Of a DNA stretch of 11,747 bases, positions 7,288 to 11,747 are shown one piece after another. The DNA lies in contig JAIPBB010000163.1 in NCBI GenBank assembly GCA_021739805.1, positions 1-11,747 of the forward strand, in the 5' to 3' direction. Position 1 is the first letter of the stretch. Each line of letters opens with the position of its first letter. The notes under the pieces are model-generated. The model worked only from the letters and a program-made list of their open reading frames with translations. It was not told the DNA's origin and did not search any database. This DNA comes from Saprospiraceae bacterium. GTDB taxonomy: Bacteria; Bacteroidota; Bacteroidia; Bacteroidales; JAIPBB01. The position numbers were made by a program, and so were the translations under genes.

Positions 7288-9870
7288 TTCGACTTTCTCT
7301 TTAGGTGCATAATTAATCTCAACAGTTTCCTTAAATGATTCAACTCCTTTTTCATTATGACATGAAAACTGAATTTTATTTTTACCTTGAGACAGTTTAA
7401 GTTCTATTAGGCTCTTAAAATCTTTAACATCTTGATTTTTAATTGAATTTCCTTTTACTCCATAAATAGGTATATCATTAATCCACAGGTTAAACCTATC
7501 TAAAGAATAAAGACTGTCATTGGCATATAATGAAAGCTTAATCTTATCGCTTGATGAAGATATTGGAATTTCATGTTTATTTGATATTTTCACATAAGGA
7601 ATATTGAAATCATTTCCTATCATAGTGCTATCAAATCCTAATCGGCTAATTCTTTTTTGATAGGCTTTATAATAAACTGACAATTCATTTTTTTGAATAT
7701 AATCTAAATGGGACATTACTTTGTCTGGGCGATTAAATTTTAAATCAAATTGGTCAAATGAATAAATCTTATTATCATATAGAAATCCAATATAATTCAT
7801 TGCCCCTTTTGTAGAAAAATAATAGTTATCAGGCGACACACAAATAAAATCGTTCTCTTCAAAAGCTGCTAAACTAATAAGCTGATTTCCTGATTCTAAA
7901 CCCCAAAATTTGATTAATCCATCATAGGAAGATGTGGCAATATAATTATGGGCTGAATTAAACTTTATATCAGAAATCTCAGTTTGGTGATTTGTTTTAA
8001 TCTTAAAAACAGAGCTTAGAGTGCTGATATTGTATAATATTAAATCTTGTTGTGAATTTGTAAATGACAACAATTTACTATCCGGAGAAAAGTCTAAAGG
8101 AAAAGAGCCATCCAGGGAGTCAATTAATAAAAATGATTCACTTTTATACAAATAAATTTTGTTTGCATCAGCTAAGCAAAAATAACTTTCATCAGAGCTA
8201 AATGCAGCCTTTTGAATATCTTTATTGATATTCTTTGAGTTTATCAATTTCCCTGATGAAACATCCCATAATTCACATAATATTCCTTCAGTTGTGTTTT
8301 TTAGCGTTAAAAGTGTTTTTGCGTTTGTACTTAGTGTTTCATAATAAATATCTCCCATTATTTTAAATGAATTATTCAAATCAAATTTTCGCAACATTTG
8401 ATTTGGTTTTAATTTAGATGGGATTAAATAAGATTTTACTACAGTTGAATACACTATTTCTCTATCTTTAATTTTCTTATGATTTAGCAATGAATATTTC
8501 TGAGAATGAGTTGCTCTGTAGTTAAATGAGATAATCCTATTTGTGTCAACAAACAAGTAGCTTTTGTAGTCAGATGATTTCAAATTACTCAGTTTACTAA
8601 TAATACCTCCCGCATTGATTTCCCAGAAAACAATCTTTTCCTTTTCTTGAACATAGTAATCGTTGTATTTGTCCAGCTTATTCTGATAAACTTTAATAAG
8701 TATTTTCTTTGAATTAACATATCTACAAGTATTTTTTGTTATGAGTTCATTTCTGAAGGAGGCATTATTTATTTTATTAACCGGATATTTACCAAATGAA
8801 ATTTCACCCCTATTCGCAAGATTCCACATTTTGAAACTCCCGTCATTATATGCAATAAACATTTCGTTACCATTTCTTGAAAAAGAAATTGAATTAACAC
8901 TTTTTGCACCACCAACAATGGTTTTGACTATTTGTCTTTCTTCAAGACTCCAAATGATAATTTTACGGTCTTTACCAGCACTAGCTAGATATTTTCCGTC
9001 AGAACTTATAGCAAGTGCTTTTACTTCTCCCTGATGAGCTTTTAAAGTTTCGATTTTACGACCCGAATTTCGACTATAAACATATATTAGCTTGTCTTTG
9101 TTTGAAGAAACAAAATAATCACTGTTTAAAGCAATTGCATAAAATGAGTTCCAGCTATAATTGGCTTTGATATTATACCTTTCCTTTATTGATTTATTAA
9201 CTCGAAATCTTTTTAAAACACCTTTGTCGCCTGCAAAATAAATTCTGTTAGCAGTATCAGTAAAAACAATATCATTAGACTTTATTCGGATTTTATTTAT
9301 AATTTTATTCAAACTTAAATCATAAATTAAGTTTTTTGACTCCTTTTCTCCTCCAAATGCAAGGTATTTATTGTCAGGACTATAAGCTATTGCATTAAAA
9401 TAGTTTTTTGCCTGAAATTGTAATTTTTTAATTGTATCTGTTTCCAGGTTGATTAAATACACATAATTTGAACCACATGCCAGTTCAGTTCCATCAGGTT
9501 TAAAACTCACGGATTTCACATCTGAATTAAAGAAATCGTATGTTTTCAATAGTTTTCCTGATGGATATTCCCAAATCTTAACAGTATTGTCATCGCTTGC
9601 ACTGGCAATAATATTTTTAGTTGGATGTATGGAAATTCTATTCACAATATCTTTATGTCCATTTAATATCTTCATTTGCTTTGATGAAAACATATCCCAT
9701 AAAATAATTTTATTGTCTGCCCCACATGATGCTAATATTTTGTCATCAGGACTAAATTCCAAATCAAGAATAGTGGAAGAGTGACCAGTCTGAATACTAA
9801 GTTCTTGAGCATTTATTTTAAAGGTCGTCAATAATAAAAGAAAAGTAAAAGATATAATGTGCTTCGTCAT
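6448..9870 (-). CDS. Exported WD40-repeat protein with C-terminal caspase-like (peptidase C14) domain
   Basis: This 1140-residue protein is a predicted extracytoplasmic sensor-protease fusion. The signal peptide (1-21, ending NA) precedes Gln22. WD40 repeats are clear at about 29-64, 71-106, 116-145, 156-189, 278-313 and 321-355, with GH, FSPD and IxLWD signatures, and degenerate at about 199-271. A second, more eroded propeller runs from about 360 to 662 (best blades 549-579, 588-619, 628-662). Two seven-blade propellers is the simplest reading. Residues 680-716 carry DNYYFSTKGA and QFDLKFNRPD; about 775-856 resemble a beta-sandwich (WINDIPIYGVKG). The caspase domain, about 862-1140, has catalytic His944 (SGHG) and Cys994 (MDACHSGE) and a p10-like end with NNGVFTYSVING. 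Those last 279 residues are nearly identical to the 902-residue paralogue. It follows the lipoprotein gene by 35 bp. The WD40 part probably binds a ligand or partner; what triggers the protease is unknown. Confidence 0.92.
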   Translation of the reverse strand: MTKHIISFTFLLLLTTFKINAQELSIQTGHSSTILDLEFSPDDKILASCGADNKIILWDMFSSKQMKILNGHKDIVNRISIHPTKNIIASASDDNTVKIWEYPSGKLLKTYDFFNSDVKSVSFKPDGTELACGSNYVYLINLETDTIKKLQFQAKNYFNAIAYSPDNKYLAFGGEKESKNLIYDLSLNKIINKIRIKSNDIVFTDTANRIYFAGDKGVLKRFRVNKSIKERYNIKANYSWNSFYAIALNSDYFVSSNKDKLIYVYSRNSGRKIETLKAHQGEVKALAISSDGKYLASAGKDRKIIIWSLEERQIVKTIVGGAKSVNSISFSRNGNEMFIAYNDGSFKMWNLANRGEISFGKYPVNKINNASFRNELITKNTCRYVNSKKILIKVYQNKLDKYNDYYVQEKEKIVFWEINAGGIISKLSNLKSSDYKSYLFVDTNRIISFNYRATHSQKYSLLNHKKIKDREIVYSTVVKSYLIPSKLKPNQMLRKFDLNNSFKIMGDIYYETLSTNAKTLLTLKNTTEGILCELWDVSSGKLINSKNINKDIQKAAFSSDESYFCLADANKIYLYKSESFLLIDSLDGSFPLDFSPDSKLLSFTNSQQDLILYNISTLSSVFKIKTNHQTEISDIKFNSAHNYIATSSYDGLIKFWGLESGNQLISLAAFEENDFICVSPDNYYFSTKGAMNYIGFLYDNKIYSFDQFDLKFNRPDKVMSHLDYIQKNELSVYYKAYQKRISRLGFDSTMIGNDFNIPYVKISNKHEIPISSSSDKIKLSLYANDSLYSLDRFNLWINDIPIYGVKGNSIKNQDVKDFKSLIELKLSQGKNKIQFSCHNEKGVESFKETVEINYAPKEKVEKPELYIIAISVSNYLDERMSLRYAVKDGRDITNTYLSQKELYSKIHVDTLFDKNATKANILKLKQKLLLSKIDDQVIVFVSGHGLLDENFDFYFATYDIDFDYPQYMGITYNSLESLLDSIPARKKLLLMDACHSGEVDKDDIIEVKNSDVVLADGTKSGLKTYTYRSSSNEKNKAALNNSFELMQELFTNLNRGSGAVVISAAAGSGYALESPEWNNGVFTYSVINGIKNKAADENKNKEITVGELQKYVAKEVQKITEGEQKPTARQENLEFDFRVW

Positions 9871-9905
9871 TACAAAATATATTAAATTTATTCACTAATA
9901 TGCCC

Positions 9906-10646
9906 TTATTCAATTAGAACATACATATAATCAAGACTTAAAATACTGAAAGTTACAGAGTTTGCAGCTGTGTCAATTGAATAGTTCGTTACTTCTTCCC
10001 AATTTGCCAGGTTGTATCCTCCAGTTCCATATGGACTATTTGAATTCCATTTCCCATTAATTAAATAAGTTAAATCCGGCTCATAATAACCTATTGGATA
10101 ACCATCATTACTATAACAGGCTGAAATATTATAATTTGTTCCCCATTCATTATCTCTTGGTATTTTTATTCGATAAAGTTTTGTGTTAGGATAAATATCA
10201 TAAGTGTAATCATAATATGAAACAGTAACAGATTTATTGAAATCTAACACATTATGAGTGGTAGCACAATAACTAGAATCTAAATAGTAAGGTTCGTAAA
10301 AACTATCATGCTCGAAAACAGGTGTTAAATATATAAAATTACTTAATGGAAATTTACCTAGCTCATTTTGCAAATCAAGATTTAAAACTTGATCATTAAA
10401 CTGATAAAAATTAAAAATTATGGTGCAATCTAGAGCACCTTCAGGAATATCAAGAACAAGAAGTGTATCGGAAAGGAAATCATCGCTATAATTATTTAAA
10501 AAAATAATTGTCTTTCCTTCAGGACCTGCTACCCTTATATTTTCATCTGATATATATGAAAACATATAGTCTCTTTTGTGACATCCAAAAACTAATATTA
10601 GGATAGAGCTGAAAATTACTATTTTATATAGGTTGAGCTTTCTCAT
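9906..10646 (-). CDS. Lipoprotein with ZU5-like region
   Basis: This 246-residue protein starts with a short charged n-region and a hydrophobic core that ends in a lipobox, VFGC, with the lipidated cysteine at residue 22. It should therefore be anchored in the inner or outer membrane. The residues after Cys (HKRDY) are not a clean match to the lipoprotein surface-export signal described in some Bacteroidota. Residues about 38-85 read like a ZU5-type fold: VAGPEGKTIIF, then LVLDIPEGALDCTIIFNF, matching the usual GG-x-I, IP-x-GAL and T-x-I pattern. The C-terminal half is rich in Tyr, Asn and Asp and ends VTFSILSLDYMYVLIE, similar in style to the last strand of ZU5 lipoproteins. It begins 2 bp after the stop of the beta-barrel gene, which suggests translational coupling. 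A role in assembling the complex at the membrane is only inference. Confidence 0.8.
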   Translation of the reverse strand: MRKLNLYKIVIFSSILILVFGCHKRDYMFSYISDENIRVAGPEGKTIIFLNNYSDDFLSDTLLVLDIPEGALDCTIIFNFYQFNDQVLNLDLQNELGKFPLSNFIYLTPVFEHDSFYEPYYLDSSYCATTHNVLDFNKSVTVSYYDYTYDIYPNTKLYRIKIPRDNEWGTNYNISACYSNDGYPIGYYEPDLTYLINGKWNSNSPYGTGGYNLANWEEVTNYSIDTAANSVTFSILSLDYMYVLIE

Positions 10647-10648
10647 AG

Positions 10649-11497
10649 CTATTTGTTTTTAAGTTTGTTTTTATTGATATTAATAGAATACAAATTAACT
10701 TTTAAAGAAAAATTATATATGTCAAAATAATAATAATTTGAAGCTTCTCCATTTTCTTTATAATCGTTTATATCAATTCTTGCTTGTGAATTCTGCACAA
10801 AGAAATCTAAAGCAAAGCCTCGATATTTTACACCTAATCCATAATTCCAAAAAAGAGTAAATCGTCTGTATGTATCTAATTTTGAATAAATCTCATAATT
10901 CCTTTCGAATCTATACCCACTGTAGTCTGCGATATTAAAACCATTTAAATAAAATGATGAACCTCCTCCAAAAATATAAGGCTGAATTGCTTTTGTTTTA
11001 AAAAATGATACTCCTGTTGTAAATGAATTTCCTAAAAACCACCAACTTACTTTTAATTCATTATAACCTTGACCGGAAAAATCATCTCTGAATGTGTCGT
11101 AATAATCAGAAATATCAACAGAATTCCTGTATTCTACGGAATTTGTAAACCATAAGCCAAACATATCAATTTGAAAAAAAACATGATTTCCAAAATCATA
11201 TTTCAAATAAATATCAGGATATAGAGTGTATTTTGCATCATTGCCATCAGCCCAGCTATAGCTTTCTGATAGGATGGATTCATTTTTTTCATTAGCAATA
11301 TGATATTGAAATCCAATACCTTTATAATCTCCCATACTCATAGAAGTGTATGAAAACAATGGTCTTATCCCAAAGTGCAATACTTGATCTTTATTAATTT
11401 TTTTATAATAATCTTTGAAAAAAGATTTTTTATTCTGGCTATAAGAATTAGTAACTCCTATGCCAATTAATAAAAGCAATAGTATTTTTTTCTTCAT
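10649..11497 (-). CDS. Predicted outer-membrane beta-barrel protein
   Basis: This 282-residue protein has a signal peptide of 20 residues (MKKKILLLLL..., ending SYS before Gln21). The mature part shows alternating hydrophobic/polar strands and tight turns typical of small Bacteroidota outer-membrane barrels. Examples are VLHFGIRPLFSYTSMSMG, YKGIGFQYHI, IYLKYDFGNHVFFQIDMFG, ELKVSWWFLGNSFTTGVSFF, IQPYIFGGGSSFYLNGFNI, FWNYGLGVKYRGFALDFFV and IYNFSLKVNLYSINI. I recognise no named family. It is the first gene of the run and ends 2 bp before the lipoprotein start, so the two are probably made together. ATG at 11497 is preferred because the signal peptide begins directly there. No strong Shine-Dalgarno is seen, which is normal for the phylum. 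It may give the system its outer-membrane attachment; that is inferred from position and fold only. Confidence 0.8.
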   Translation of the reverse strand: MKKKILLLLLIGIGVTNSYSQNKKSFFKDYYKKINKDQVLHFGIRPLFSYTSMSMGDYKGIGFQYHIANEKNESILSESYSWADGNDAKYTLYPDIYLKYDFGNHVFFQIDMFGLWFTNSVEYRNSVDISDYYDTFRDDFSGQGYNELKVSWWFLGNSFTTGVSFFKTKAIQPYIFGGGSSFYLNGFNIADYSGYRFERNYEIYSKLDTYRRFTLFWNYGLGVKYRGFALDFFVQNSQARIDINDYKENGEASNYYYFDIYNFSLKVNLYSININKNKLKNK

Positions 11498-11642
11498 CTC
11501 GTTATTAATAAATTAAAACTCATTATGCTTAAAACAGTTTCTTGAATATAGTCACTTATAAACTCAGTTTCTATATGCTGAGAATTAACACTAGGGTCAG
11601 AAAATGTTTTTAATTACTTTATTTAACTTTCGCAAGCTCTAC
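11498..11642 (-). other. Non-coding leader region of the operon, promoter not resolved
   Basis: This 145-bp stretch lies upstream of the first gene and is the most likely place for the operon promoter. I found no exact Bacteroidota -7 element (TAnnTTTG) with a proper -33 TTG; the closest string is TATATTCA on the minus strand. A 5-bp repeat pair, CTCAG and CTGAG, flanks 10 bases near 11562-11581, too short to call an operator. Confidence 0.35.
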
Positions 11643-11655
11643 TTACCCAGCTTGC
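11632..11655. repeat. GC-richer palindrome at the end of the upstream partial gene
   Basis: GCAAGCT (11632-11638) and AGCTTGC (11649-11655) form a perfect 7-bp stem with a 10-base loop. CTAC (11639-11642) can alternatively pair with GTAG (11657-11660). The stretch 11631-11663 is clearly richer in G+C than its surroundings and overlaps the stop of the partial gene. It could be a terminator (there is no good T-run on either side) or a REP-like dispersed palindrome. Only one copy is visible here. Confidence 0.4.
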
Positions 11656-11747
11656 CGTAGGGTTGTATAATTGAACAATTTTTCAAGTCTCTCATTTTCA
11701 GTGATTAATTTTTCCATTAACAATTCAGTATCAATTTCCAGTAAATC
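11643..11747 (-). CDS. C-terminal fragment of an unidentified gene (runs off the right edge)
   Basis: A reading frame open from the right edge ends at TAA (11643-11645) and gives 34 residues. The fragment is leucine- and glutamate-rich with heptad-like spacing (LLMEKLITENERLEKLF), consistent with a short C-terminal coiled coil. The end, TTLRQAG, is encoded by one arm of a GC-richer palindrome. Many short Bacteroidota helix-turn-helix regulators end in such a coiled coil, but nothing here proves that. It lies 145 bp upstream of the barrel gene on the same strand. It could also be a chance open frame, since only 105 bases are visible. Confidence 0.45.
   Translation of the reverse strand, partial: DLLEIDTELLMEKLITENERLEKLFNYTTLRQAG

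Noticed and set aside
8741..9034. Plus-strand open frame of 97 codons
   Set aside because: Antisense to clear WD40 repeats of the 1140-residue protein, with no family signature and no sign of a start region.
9871..9905. TATATTTTG string as a promoter -7 element before the WD40-caspase gene
   Set aside because: It does not match TAnnTTTG exactly and lies only a few bases before the ATG, so a transcript would have almost no leader.
62..11497. Toxin-antitoxin, CRISPR or phage-defence island
   Set aside because: No nuclease, NTPase, TIR, Cas or repeat-spacer array is present, and every protein has an export signal, which does not fit a cytosolic anti-phage module.
11562..11581. CTCAG/CTGAG inverted pair as an operator
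   Set aside because: Only 5 bp per arm with a 10-base gap; expected by chance in a region of this size.

Overview
The window is AT-rich (G+C looks close to 30% by eye). It carries six complete genes, all on the minus strand and read from about 11497 down to 62, plus the last 34 codons of a seventh gene at the right edge. The organism is most likely a member of the Bacteroidota. The five genes with an ordinary signal peptide all have a small residue followed by Gln at the expected cleavage point (FS-Q, MS-Q, YS-Q, NA-Q, YS-Q), the 'Q-rule' typical of that phylum. Shine-Dalgarno signals are mostly poor, and the families (WG repeats, WD40-caspase fusions, ZU5-like lipoproteins, small outer-membrane barrels) are common there. 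No genus can be assigned from the sequence alone.

Layout in order of transcription: a predicted outer-membrane beta-barrel protein (10649-11497); a lipoprotein with a ZU5-like region (9906-10646); a long WD40-repeat protein ending in a caspase-like (C14) protease domain (6448-9870); a WG-repeat protein ending in a probable beta-barrel (5035-6414); a second caspase-like protein with a divergent propeller-like front (2320-5028); and a WG-repeat protein ending in a WD40-like propeller (62-2266). The gaps are 2, 35, 33, 6 and 53 bp, so a single operon is likely. No promoter could be fixed in the 145 bp upstream of the first gene, and only a weak A/T hairpin lies past the last gene.

The organisation suggests a two-gene cassette, caspase then WG-repeat protein, that was duplicated in tandem and then diversified. 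The C-terminal 279 residues of the two caspases differ at only about 8 positions (about 97% identical), and both keep the His-Cys pair. Their front halves are very different, and the two WG proteins share an N-terminal start but have unrelated C-termini. All six products carry export signals. The inferred picture is an envelope-located (periplasm and outer membrane) system in which one conserved caspase-like protease domain is joined to different propeller or repeat platforms. Substrates, trigger and biological role cannot be read from the sequence. The individual families are known; the exported, duplicated caspase-WG operon with its barrel and lipoprotein partners is the part that looks new.
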